Below are positions 1 to 9,504 of a DNA stretch of 38,559 nt, in pieces. Both the position numbers and the translations under genes were made by a program. The notes beneath the pieces were generated by a model, which was not told the origin of the DNA, made no database searches, and saw only the letters and a program-made list of their open reading frames with translations. Origin of the DNA: Chara braunii. Its lineage: Eukaryota; Streptophyta; Charophyceae; Charales; Characeae. Every line of letters starts with the position of its first letter. Within the stretch, counting starts at the first letter, position 1. The DNA lies in contig BFEA01000112.1 of NCBI GenBank assembly GCA_003427395.1, positions 2,359,353 through 2,397,911 on the forward strand. The letters are read 5' to 3'.

Positions 1-120
1 AGAGGAGTGAGAAAAGGTGATGGATGAGTGGTGGTGAGAGAAAAAGAAGGTCAGATGATGAAGGGGAGAGAGGGAAAAGGGAGTGGGAGAGTGGATTAGG
101 GATGAGAGAGGTGATACCCA

Positions 121-302
121 GCTCTTGGGTAACCAAGAGCATACAACTTCACCAAGATCCGCAAAATCTTGGCCTTCACACACCCCTTGGGAGAAGGGGT
201 CTTCAAGGTGGTGATGAACTGTTGTTGGACATTACCTGGGGTTGGCTGAGATCTTGATCAGCCACCCAGTTCCACTGTAGTGCAGCCCCCTAGCCAAGGG
301 GG
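121..302. other. Run of five consecutive perfect stem-loops
   Basis: Five inverted repeats follow one another: 121-128/133-140 (8 bp, loop GTAA), 152-158/166-172 (7 bp), 183-188/194-199 (6 bp), 244-249/258-263 (6 bp) and 286-291/297-302 (6 bp). The third and the last are each followed by GGGTCTTCAA, and the last then runs into an A tract. No protein of interest is encoded. The region may be a structured RNA or the structured end of a retroelement. The function is unknown; the stems themselves are read directly from the sequence. Confidence 0.5.
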
Positions 303-751
303 TCTTCAAAAAAAAAAATCCTCAGCAAACTGCCACGTGGCACTTTTGGAGATGGCCACGGGTCAAGAGAGGAGATGTAGAGGGCAAAACCTCTTTTGCC
401 AATAACTTTTCACCCGCTGGGTGAAATTTGGCAAAAAAGGTCTTGTTGGAAAGCTTTTTGAAAGCCGCTTCCAACGAGATAAGGCNCAGCATCAGCCACT
501 GCCTAGAGTAATAGCACTCGTTGAAAAAATGAGCGCGGGTGGTTTTTTGGAACTTTTAAAAAAATTGCGATCTTTGAAAGATCGTAGCTCCTCAACCACT
601 GCACAAAATTAGGCGATATATAGCTTGTTGGAAGCAAATCGTCGAGAGCTTTCCAACAAACTAAAGATCAATAAATTTGGATCACCGGTGCAGAAGTTAC
701 GATCGAAAGAGTGCACCTGTGTCATTACCAAAGAAAAGTGGCGAGCGTTTT

Positions 752-782
<31 letters not shown>

Positions 783-842
783 CAAGCCACGTGGCAACTG
801 ATAGGTGGGGTGGGTGGGGGAGAGGAGCAGGGAGGAAAGCCT
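303..842. other. No gene seen; T16-G-T15 homopolymer at 748-779
   Basis: I find no convincing coding sequence here. Short open frames lack recognisable motifs and overlap low-complexity DNA. A T16-G-T15 tract at 748-779 could be the poly(A) end of a retroposon lying on the minus strand, but I cannot define its body or target-site duplications. Confidence 0.5.
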
Positions 843-854
843 GCTCTGATACCA
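843..854 (-). other. Sequence resembling an initiator-tRNA-Met primer-binding site
   Basis: On the minus strand this reads TGGTATCAGAGC, the usual primer-binding site of plant LTR retrotransposons primed by initiator tRNA-Met. It sits one base from a TGTGATGG (plus strand) that could be an LTR edge, close to the LTR-like repeat at 875-1216. It may mark the internal edge of a degraded 5' LTR whose element ran toward position 1. No gag or pol sequence remains on that side, so this is a fossil at best. Confidence 0.4.
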
Positions 855-874
855 GTGTGATGGAATCGCCGGGA

Positions 875-1216
875 TGGCGGTCCGTCAGGATCAAGACGAA
901 GGGATGAGGATGGGGGAGATGGAGATGGAGCTGGAAGGGACAGCGCAGCTCGAACGCAGACTCAACACGCACGTACTCCAATCTGTGCAAATGAAGAATG
1001 AGCCACAAAACAGACTGCAGTTGGGGTATACCGCCAGCGGACTGACTGGACTGGAGTGGACTGGCCTGGTACCGATAGTGGTACCGGGCAAGACTGGACT
1101 GGACTGAATAACCGCACGGCCTGTGGGGTCACGCCACGGCCTGGTCCCACAGGTCGGACTGGCAAATAGCCAAATAGGTCCTGGCTGTGGGCGAGGGCAG
1201 ATGAAGGCCCGCTGCA
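875..1216. repeat. LTR-like dispersed repeat, copy 1
   Basis: This stretch is clearly homologous to 6790-7098. Shared blocks include the ends (TGGCGGTCC here, TGTAGCGGACC there), ACAGCGCAGCTC, CGCACGTACTCCAA, GGGGTATAC, CAGCGGACTGAC, a paired GGTACC motif (1069-1074 and 1080-1085) and a long hairpin (1120-1127/1146-1153). The end GGCCCGCTGCA is an imperfect inverted copy of the start. It has no coding capacity. It could be a solo LTR or a small terminal-inverted-repeat element; TG...CA ends fit the former. Confidence 0.6.
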
Positions 1217-1377
1217 GTCGCCTACCAAGATCATCAGGGGCTTTAAGAGCTATAAGCCAAACATTTAAATATTGACAGAAACATACTCGACAAAGTAAAA
1301 TTTTTTAAATTTCAAACTAATTTTTTTTTCAATTACAATGACAAATAGTACATTGTTGTCTACCTATAAATGACTAG

Positions 1378-1518
1378 CTTATTGATTTCTCTTCACTTGA
1401 ACAGAAAGGATTAACATCCCTGTTGTGTAAATCATGTTTGTTTGCTTTCCCTAAAAGAAAAATTAGAAAAACTACTGAACACATTTTTATGCAATGTCTA
1501 AACTCAGTATTACTATGA
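1378..1518 (+). pseudogene. LINE remnant: reverse-transcriptase C-terminal zinc-knuckle fragment
   Basis: A short open frame with no start codon of its own, ending at TGA 1516-1518, contains a CKSC pair (cysteine codons 1426 and 1435) and, 14 residues on, ETTEHIFMQC, which supplies a histidine (1480) and a third cysteine (1495). The order C-x2-C ... E-x2-H-I-F-x2-C is the signature of the zinc-binding segment that follows the reverse transcriptase in many non-LTR retrotransposons (zf-RVT type). Only about 46 codons survive, so this is a relic. A second LINE piece lies on the same strand at 5307-5792. A chance match is possible. Confidence 0.45.
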
Positions 1519-1902
1519 CGAAATGGGATTGCACATGGCGAGAATTGACGGGCCTGGACTGACTTTGGGACTGAGGGGCTATCCTCCTAGGACATTGGAG
1601 TCAAAGAGATCTAGAACTAACAAATTTTCAGTTGAATTTCTTTGAAATTGGTAGGAAAGTGGTGTCGAGTGCATTGGATTCCGCCTTTTTCGCAAGTGCA
1701 AGAGTCCTCCCGACCACGTCACGCAGGAGTTAAAAAAAAATAAAACCAAGAGACAACTCGGGAACAAAGTAGAATAATCCGCGAATCGCCGAGACGGTCA
1801 TGGTAGCGCCGTCCCTTCACCGCTCTAGCCGGGTGCGCCAACTATACATCCCGCGGTCCCCTACGATAGGATAGGTTCCCGCGGGGCATAAGCTTTCCTT
1901 TC

Positions 1903-2120
1903 CTGAGGGGGGCCATCACCACCCTTAGGGGCGTATCCCTACCGAGCTACTGACCCACGTGCGAAAGCTTTTACATGCAGTCGCAAAGGTTGGTGAGCCG
2001 AGGGTGTTTGCTCGTTCGCTGCAGTATATATACGCTTGGTTAATGCCAAGCGAACCCAAACGTCATCCGTTGTTGTTTCGTTTGTTGGGACTGAAGTGCC
2101 CCATGCACTTCAGAGTGCGC
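1903..2120 (-). repeat. Leader-like repeat homologous to the 5' leader of the chromovirus at 13865-14065
   Basis: Aligned with 13865-14065 it shares CCTGA-GG-GGCC, GT(G/A)CGAAAGCT, GCCGAGGG(T/C)GTTT and a GTTCG(C/T)TG(C/T)AG block in the same order. It also has two perfect hairpins, 2033-2039/2046-2052 and 2091-2099/2105-2113. On the minus strand an ATGGCC occurs at the position where the chromovirus has GTGGCC at its gag start. No gag follows on the minus side, so this is a truncated or non-autonomous relative that kept only the leader. Confidence 0.55.
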
Positions 2121-2145
2121 CACATGACGCTTCCCTTAATTCTTA

Positions 2146-2151
<6 letters not shown>

Positions 2152-2180
<29 letters not shown>
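2152..2180. repeat. T29 homopolymer followed by a CT-rich tract
   Basis: An uninterrupted run of 29 T is followed by CCCTCTCTCTC. A second T29 tract occurs at 5856-5884. Such tracts are often poly(A) tails of retroposons on the minus strand, but no element body or target-site duplication is evident here. Confidence 0.6.
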
Positions 2181-2400
2181 CCCTCTCTCTCTCTCATTAG
2201 CCTATGCCAACGGTCGCTTCTAAAACCTCCATGTGGCTTTTCAGCCACGCCTTTTCAAATTACAGGCCCGGGTTCAAGCGCCTCTGGCCATTTCCCGATT
2301 TTTTTGTGTCATCCTTGCGCAGGGCCATACCAGCATCCGCGCGATTGTTCTAGGCCGCACGATCTTACAGATCGCGCGATCGAAAATTGGCTGCGCCAGA

Positions 2401-2500
2401 TAGTTTTTCCCACGACCAACTCAAAAGAGCTAAGCCCTGTTGGGCACAGTTAGTTTTTCCCACGACCAACTCAAAAGAGCTAAGCCCTGTTGGGCACAGT
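2401..2500. repeat. Perfect 50-bp tandem duplication
   Basis: Bases 2401-2450 and 2451-2500 are identical; each begins TAGTTTTTCCCACGACC and ends TTGGGCACAGT. There is no variation between the copies, so the duplication is recent or an assembly artefact. It lies in non-coding repeat DNA. Confidence 0.9.
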
Positions 2501-5306
2501 TGGATTCATCCCCTGCATCTCCGACATCGCAGTCTACTGTGTTTACCTACTGGGCTAGCTCTTTCCACAAGAGCAGAAGCAGCAACCCTCCTATTTGAAG
2601 GGTTGCGCCCAATAGGCTGCCCCCAGCTTGTGGCTCAGCAGGCTTCGCCTGCCTGAGGCCTTGCAGACTTTGCTTGCTGGCCTTGCATGCTTTGCAGGCC
2701 TACTTCAAGGTCGATGCCCCGCAGCCTACCCGACGGGGCTTAGTCTGGTAGGCTTGATAGGTCAAGCTTTTTTTAGCCGCGACTCCGGGGTTGAACCCCG
2801 ACGTGGAATCAAACCTCATGGCCGAATAAACACGTAACCCATCTCTCTCACGTCACCGTCCTATACCCGACGTTCCCTCTTTTTAGCCTACTTAGGCCCT
2901 AGCAGCCGCGCGACATTACTTTAGATAAAATAGGTTTAACTTTAAAGTTTTCATGTCCACACGTTCCTGCGGCTTCGACAAAAGTGAAGCATTGCCATTT
3001 ACATCCGTTACTCCCGGACGCCACACACGTTCGGAGTAAAGTTCGAAAACTTTTAGTCTCTCAGTCATAGGTCAGGTCTGAATAAACTTTCGACAAACGC
3101 CAATCTCATCAAGTCATTCAATTCAACGCAAAAGTTGGACAACGTCCGACGTTTAAAATCCCCAGCAAATACCCTCACAAGGGTATTTGCCCCGACAACA
3201 GTTATATGGACACTATGATATTAAATATATTTTAAAAGAGAGGATGTAAGACTAGAAAGACCAAAAATAGTGGAATATATTATCCAATTTGTGCAAACTA
3301 AAATCAGTGCCTAACGGTCGGTTGTGAAAACCAAATTACACAATTTCCAACAAAAACGATATTTAACAGGTAATTCGAAAATTTGTGTTGGACTGGCTGG
3401 GGGGAACTAGGGGGAGCAGTTTGGGGCAGGTGTCATGGCNAGGAGAGGATGGGACGGAGGAACNCCTAAGAAGAGACTTTGAACTCAACTTCAAACTGNT
3501 TCATACTTCGGCCAGGAACTANCCTCAGGGATCCAATTTTCTTCGCAGATCCATTNCCTCCTTCCAAGCTTGCTCTTGCAGAGATGCAATGGTTTGCTTT
3601 GGGATANAACTGACATATTCAANAAATATTAAGGAAAGGCTGAGGTAGCTAGTGTTGAGAGACATATTGAACGGTTCTCAGGGGACTGAAGAGGCAACTC
3701 TGACTCTTTCTCTATTCGCTTTCGATATTGAATTTCATCATGGGACGCTTGACCCGGTTTCTAGCAGGTGACCATTAATAGACTGGAGTCACATGCAAGG
3801 ATAGCTAGGGGTATATGCTTTCACTATTACCCCTAGTTGTGCCTTGTCAGTGTTAAAAAAACAAAAGTCTTAATAAAAGGTAAATCAAATAGTGAAACAA
3901 ATGTAATTAGACAGGCTGCAAAAACAAACATAATGGTGGAAAAAAGGGGGAACCGGCGTGCGCTCCTGGGTCCTTGCGATATTCACGCTTTGGCCTGCGC
4001 TGTCACACGGTTGATGCATTCACCAAGGTAACCTTCCGTCATAACCTTCCTCCTCATTCGTATCAGCTACGGAAGGGGAAACATGCCCGTTCATCTCTCA
4101 CCCGACCAGTTAGCATTCTGCTGGGTTGGGCGGCATGTGTGGGGGCCGGTTCCCAACGACCCTTATCGTTCTGCATCCAGTTTACCATGTTACACCCAAA
4201 GTTACCAACGTAGCACCTATGAAAGGCGTTCCGCTACAGCAGCACACATGAGTCGAAGATTTTTGTCTCCTTTGTTTTGAAGGTAGTACGAACTTACAAA
4301 GCAATCGGGTGAATTTTGTCTCTTTGGTCTGTGCGAACTTTTCAGGTATCGTAACCTTTTCTCTCCACCTGCTCCGTCCCTCTTCCATATTAATTGCGTA
4401 ATACTATTCCCCTGGTTCCTCAACGTGGACGCACATGGCCGGACCGGATCGCATCCCACTCCACGCACGGTCCATTCCATAATTAGTAAGTTCTCCTACG
4501 CCAAATGACTATTTATAAAAATCTTGCAATTTCGAGATTCCTCTGGCTTTAGGTTTTCGAATCATTAGTTACCCCAAACAGACCATTTCACTTTGTTTTT
4601 ATCCAAGATAAAGAATACAACCCTCGGGCTTTCCAAATCTACTCTTCCTAGAATCCGGCCACCATTTCGAAGGCATCGCCTTTACGCATATTTCACGGAA
4701 TACCACTACCCTCAATTGCTGTGACTCAACATTTTAGAATAACCCTACGATCGACCCGCCCCGTTACCACACTCTGTTCTTTCTCTTCGCATACCCCAAC
4801 CCCACAAACCAATTCCTTGATAATCCCAGTCTATATTCCCCAGGTATGTGATTCTTACATGTACGCTTCCCCCTTGCCCCTATTTCTACCCTACCCCGAT
4901 AAAGAATTTTGTTTGGCTCCCTTCTCCCTATTATACTCTTTTCATTAATAAGCGATAGAGCGGCGAGTCCCCGTCACCTACAGGCGACTGTTGAGGACGA
5001 CAGGTGCATTGAACCTGTACAGTTCGCCATCTTTTCCCCTCCTCAATACGAAACTTACTAAACTCTCCCTCCCTACGNCGATACTTGCNTACCGGTATTT
5101 CACTTTATCCTCTCAATCTTACACCCACAACCCTGTCTATCTAACACCAATTCACCAAGGTAGTTCTATCATATACATTTCTATCTNACAGTAATTTTGA
5201 GATAACTACATGGACCCGTAATTTTCTCNTTTTCCTCCACGAACCCAGGAATACTGCTGCGATTCGTTCAAACACACTCTCTCCCTCCCNTTCGCTACTC
5301 CCATAA
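2501..5306. other. Gene-free stretch of unclassified repeat-like DNA
   Basis: Over about 2.8 kb I see no open frame with a recognisable domain. Visible structure includes a perfect inverted repeat (cggggtt/aaccccg, near 2784-2798), a perfect 9-bp inverted repeat at 3805-3813/3828-3836, and a segment with many ambiguous bases (3440-3623). The base composition is mixed and frames are short. Part of 4700-5306 could be a degraded upstream portion of the LINE that follows, but no motif can be read. Confidence 0.4.
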
Positions 5307-5792
5307 AATGCCATAAGTATATTGGGAGTGAGACTCACGAAAGTAGGGACGTCACCAGACCATGGCGACATGCTAGTATCCACAGCCATCCACAGACTGA
5401 CAAAATGGGAGGGGCTACATACCTCTCTCGTNGGGCGTGCCTTGGCAATTAATAATGCTATCTTGGCGTCAATATGGTATAAATTAGTAGTGTGGCCACT
5501 AAAGAAGCGTCATAACACTAGGCGGAGAAAAACACTCACAAAATATTTGCGGAAGAATAGCGCCAAAGACCAATGTTGTGTGAATCGAGTGAGGTGGGAG
5601 TCCACACAACCAAGAACCAAAGGGGGACTAGGGATGTTAGATCCGGAAAGGGAAAGCGAGACCTTGATCTTTAAAATCCTCATCAGACTTCTGAAAGGTA
5701 ATGCCATACCATGGGGTCCCTTAACCGACCTGCAAATAGCCAATCTGGCCCCAGAATCCACAACAGACAGGCTATTCCACCCTTTCCAATGA
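5307..5792 (+). pseudogene. LINE (non-LTR retrotransposon) reverse transcriptase, C-terminal fragment
   Basis: The frame reads LGVRL, then GRALAINNAILASIWY, WPL, VRWES and KGGLGMLDPE, then IPWGPL. This is the order seen after the catalytic domain of plant-type LINE reverse transcriptases (K-Y-L-G-V; L-x-G-R-A-L-V-x-N-x-x-L-x-x-x-W-Y; W; K-x-x-G-G-L-G-x-x-D). The catalytic motifs that should precede it are missing, and an in-frame TAA lies at 5304-5306. The true start is therefore not present: the leucine of LGVRL follows only five open codons. It ends in TGA after about 157 codons. It is a 5'-truncated, dead copy, as is typical of LINE insertion. Confidence 0.65.
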
Positions 5793-5853
5793 CTAACTAA
5801 TGAATACTCGACAATCCCCTCCCCGCAGCAACACAGACAGGGGGACACCCCAA

Positions 5854-5855
<2 letters not shown>

Positions 5856-5884
<29 letters not shown>
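5856..5884. repeat. T29 homopolymer
   Basis: An uninterrupted run of 29 T lies just downstream of the LINE fragment. On the plus strand it cannot be the LINE's poly(A) tail. It may be the tail of a separate retroposon on the minus strand whose body lies at higher coordinates. Confidence 0.6.
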
Positions 5885-5888
<4 letters not shown>

Positions 5889-6170
5889 AAATGCTCCGGT
5901 CTATTCGTGGGGAGCAGCACGTGCTGGGAAGCGGGTCCAACGTCCCATATCGAATTGTACAGATCATTGAGAACATTTGAGAACATTGAGATCATTTGAG
6001 ATACCGGGGCTATTACCCGGCTTCGGCTGAGATCAGTCTGTGAATATCTAATGACCTTATAAGGAACTACACATGCAATAGGCTGCCACTGAGGTCCTAC
6101 GAAAGCTCACAGCCCTCAAGATCCCTAACAAACCCTTCGAAGACTTTCCAACACAGTCTTACTCCCTGCT

Positions 6171-6766
6171 GAGCTCTTCCAAGCCTCATGCCCCCACCCT
6201 GCTGGGTTACAGGGCAACACAACTCGCCCCAACTCCGACCAGCGTCGTCCCAGCAACAAACCTTGGCTGTCCCTTAGGATGCCCTTCCAAAACATCCCCA
6301 GTTCTCTCTACCAGGCCTCACGCTCCTGCATCAGCAGGTTACAGGGCATCACCCCAGCACCGGTCAGCGTCGTTCTGGCATCGAACAACCACAAATCACT
6401 GAGTATAACCACTTCAGAACCGCCTATGATGGGTTGCTAAGATTCCCTAGAGTCCTAAAACATTAATAAGAACCACTGACAAAATAGATAGGTGAAACCT
6501 ATTCAATTCACCTACAACCACCACTAGTATGGCTGTTTTCAGCACAAACCGAAGCTCTTACAGGCCTCATGCTCCCATCAAGTTAGGTTATAGAGTTGCA
6601 CCACCTTGCTCCAACACCGGCCAGCATTGCTCCAATTACGACCCCCGATGACCACTGAGACTGCCCCACACAGCCCCCTAGAGCTCTCTACCACGCCTCA
6701 CGCCCCCACTAAGCTAGGTCACAGAGTTGCGCCACCTAGCTCCGGCTCCGGCCAGCGTTGCTCCAG
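6171..6766. repeat. Four copies of an ~80-bp repeat in two pairs spaced ~130 bp
   Basis: Copies lie at about 6171-6252, 6301-6377, 6553-6634 and 6682-6766. Each reads roughly CTCT-CCA-GCCTCACGC-CC, then GGTTACAG-G, then CACC-AGC-CC, then CCGG(C/T)CAGCG(T/C)-GCTCC. Spacing is 130, 252 and 129 bp, i.e. multiples of ~127, as if one of five units had been lost. The array abuts the LTR-like repeat at 6790. There is no coding capacity. Confidence 0.7.
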
Positions 6767-6789
6767 CATCGGTCTTCGAGGGATGCCGA

Positions 6790-7098
6790 TGTAGCGGACC
6801 CACCGGGAAGGTGCTCCGCCTGGGATACAGATAGAGATGGAGGATGAGGGAGGAGCGAGATGGCACAGCGCAGCTCCCACGCAAGACTCCAACGCACGTA
6901 CTCCAAAATCATGCAAGTGTAGAATGATTTCGAAAANAGACAACGGNTGGGGTATACNCCAGCGGACTGACGGGACNGGACTGGGCTGGCTGGTACCGAC
7001 AGAGGTACCGGCCTGGACTGGACTGCCCCGAATAGAACACAGGCCTGTGAGAACAGGCCAAGGGGCTGGTCTCACAGGCCAACTAGAGGTCCGCTACA
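6790..7098. repeat. LTR-like dispersed repeat, copy 2, with 11-bp perfect terminal inverted repeats
   Basis: It begins TGTAGCGGACC and ends GGTCCGCTACA, a perfect 11-bp inverted pair with TG/CA edges, and is flanked on both sides by CGA (a possible 3-bp target duplication). It is homologous to 875-1216. It keeps the paired GGTACC (6992-6997, 7004-7009) and a perfect 11-bp stem (7042-7052/7070-7080). At 309 bp and without coding sequence it could be a solo LTR or a MITE-like element. Confidence 0.65.
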
Positions 7099-8208
7099 CG
7101 ATCCTCGGCCTGTGATGGATTGCCTAGATACAAGCACGCTTCCGCCAAGAAGCGAAACTCTACCAAAAAAAAAGAAAACCTGAGTAGTCTAGGATGCGGA
7201 GCAAGCTCCATGCTGAGTCCATGCGATGCAACCTAGAATAGAAAATGTCACAAAACAGCAATGTTACAACTAACAGTCTAAGTGAAAGCAAAATCAACTA
7301 ACTAACATACATGTCCTAGGAAAACAAAAAGTAATGACAACTAGGTCCTAGAATGTTGGAGGCAGTCGCCTCAGTCTCGGAATAACTGACTAGTGTATAA
7401 GTCCTAAGAACAGCAAAAGCAGAACAACTAAATCCTAGAAATGTCAGAGGCAGTAGCCTCAGTCTGAGAGCAACAAGCAACAACAAGTCAACCATATGTC
7501 ACAGGAGAAGTGTGTCGCAAAGCAAAGGGTGGGATGGTCTCTGAGGGTGGCGAATGCAGCCTAGGGGTCGAAAACTCCTAAGGGCATCCACACATAGTGA
7601 CAGGAAGACACATGTCATCAGGCTCAATGAGGGTAGGGAATTGGGAGAGAACAGAACCAATGACCCTAACCGATAGACCATCAGGGCGGGTAATGCTCGA
7701 CTAAAGAGTGACCGCTATGGAGGGTCGACCATGCAAGGGAACAAGGGAGCCTGGTATACTGGGTGCACCTAGATAAAGCATGCGGGGCTGCCTAACTAGG
7801 GCATGAGGACTGACAGAGGGTAGATGGGTGATGAGTAAGGGAATCATGCAAATGACTCCTAAAGTGAGGGATGTTGGAGCTAGATCCGTAAGATGGGAAG
7901 CCAGGGCAACGCTACGGTCCCGATGCCTATGCGTATACCAAGGGAAAGCCCAACTCAGAGGAACCCGGCTAAAGGGAGACCTTCATGCGACACGACAAGG
8001 GTACTGTACAGGGGAAAGTGGTAAGAGAGTGATGACGTCTGAAGTAGGTAGAGCTGATCGTGACGAAGTCCATGAAACTGCCGATGACGTCCGCGATGAG
8101 AAGTCCGGAATGCCGTTGAGGAAGAGCCGCAATGTCGACGAGCTGAAGTAGCAAAACTGGAGTGGATGGGGTATTGAGAAGTCAACGACGTGGGAAGGTA
8201 AGTCAGAG
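7099..8208. other. Non-coding stretch downstream of the chromovirus pol, with an ~87-bp direct repeat
   Basis: No gene is seen. Segments 7339-7380 and 7426-7468 are similar (both have TCCTAGAA-TGT, AGAGGCAGT or GGAGGCAGT, then GCCTCAGTCT) and lie about 87 bp apart. Lying 3' of the minus-strand pol, this is probably the chromovirus 3' untranslated region and the remains of its 3' LTR, but I could not identify LTR edges. Confidence 0.4.
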
Positions 8209-8727
8209 TCAATCGTCGTATCGAGCAGGACGACGACGAGTGCGCTGTGGACGCTCAGAAGCATCCGGCTGCTGCTGAAGGTCTGCCTCAGATGGAGCGG
8301 GTTCAACTTCGTCGGTCTCCTCGGCCGGGGGAGGAGGGTCAGTGGGCTGAGGAGGAGCAGTGAACCCAGCACGACGAGCACGGTCATAGGCACGCACCAA
8401 CATGCGAGCGTGCTGCAAGTGCTCGAGGGCCTCCCAGGTAGCCTCCTCATCAGGGTAACCCTTCCAACATACAAGATACTCGACGTGGGGAGGGTTGTCG
8501 TCGGTGACTCGACGACCAATGATGTCTGAAACGAGGAACTCCTCGTGACCATCCGCCATGATGGGTGGAGGGCGCTCGTATGGTCGTTCAGCGAAACGCT
8601 CAGATGGTTTGCGATAAGGACGCAGTAACGAGACGTGGTAGACATCGTGCACACGAGCCGGGCGTAGGTAGTCGGGCAGCTTCACACGAAAGCTGACCGG
8701 GCTAGATGCAGTATCAGAACCGACGGT
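8209..8727 (-). pseudogene. Chromovirus pol C-terminus: integrase tail and chromodomain
   Basis: After TAA 8728-8730 the frame continues with FRVKLPDYLRPARVHDVYHV-SLLRPY, the usual integrase tail. A chromodomain follows: EFLVSDIIGRRV, YLVCWKGYPDEEATWE, then an arginine/proline-rich end RPQRTRRRPARY. Chromodomains of this kind bind methylated histone H3 and direct integration into heterochromatin (family knowledge). The conserved Y-L-V-x-W-K-G-Y and T-W-E residues are present. The upstream stop replaces a codon within an otherwise collinear sequence, so it is a point lesion. Confidence 0.85.
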
Positions 8728-9504
8728 TTAGAGGATGCCGCATGGGCCAAAGAAACGACACCGAAACTTGCGAAGCGTGTCCGCTTCGAGCTGTAAGTGG
8801 CGGACATCGATAAGCACATCATCACCGACTTTGAATGGATGGTCCATCCTCGATCGGTTCGCANGTNCTGCCATGCGAGTCTGGGAAGCGGCTATGTGCT
8901 CATGTGTGGTCTTCATGATCGACGTCATGAGTGCAACCCAATCATCCAGCGCGGGACAACTCGTNTCGGGGTGCATCTGTGACGGTCGAAGGAAGTCNGC
9001 NGGAACACGAGGGTGNTNGCNGAGGTCGCAATNGTAAGGCGACATCCCCGTGGCTGGCGAGACGGCGTGGTTGTAGGCTATCTCCGCGTGGGCAAGATGG
9101 AGATCCCACTGCTGGTCGTCACGAACGATCTTTCGGAGAATATCTCCGAGAGTCCTGTTCGTGACCTCGGTCTGACCATCAGTCTGAGGATGGTAAGACG
9201 AGGAGAAGTGGAGCTGGGTGCCGTACACCTTGTGGAGCCGTCGCCAAAATCGGCTGGTAAAGCGAGGGTCACGGTCATAAATGATGCTCAGAGGTAAGTC
9301 GTGGTCATGCACGACTCCGTCAAACACGATATCGGCGACCTCACATGCACTGATGGCATAGCGGCACGGAACAAAGCGTGCACGCTTCGTGAAGCGGTCG
9401 ACGACGACCAAGATAGCATCATGACCGCGGGGGGTCGGAGGACGAAGAGGACCGATAAAGTTCATCGAGATGGACTGCCAACGACCCTCAGGGATCGGAA
9501 TGGG
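8728..9504 (-). pseudogene. Chromovirus integrase catalytic core
   Basis: The catalytic triad is visible: D in VVVDRFTK, D in IIYDRDPRF and E in GQTEVTNRTL, with 35 residues between the last two (the DD35E pattern). MNFIGPLRPPTPRGHDAI precedes it; the usual first aspartate of M-D-F-I-G-P is asparagine here. Several ambiguous bases (8864-9033) blur part of the C-terminal half. It is bounded by TAG at 9505-9507 upstream and TAA at 8728-8730 downstream, both in frame. It would insert the cDNA into the genome if intact. Confidence 0.85.

Noticed and set aside
1220-1240. CTGATGA words that could start a hammerhead ribozyme (also near 7615 and 8434)
   Set aside because: No following GAAA and stems in the required spacing; the 8434 case is chromodomain coding sequence.
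2778-2800. A GGTTCAA-like B-box with a perfect stem, read as a tRNA T-arm on the minus strand
   Set aside because: No A-box, anticodon arm or acceptor stem could be matched; the loop is the wrong size for a T-arm.
3385-3648. An 87-codon plus-strand frame
   Set aside because: Seven undetermined bases and no recognisable motif; treated as chance.
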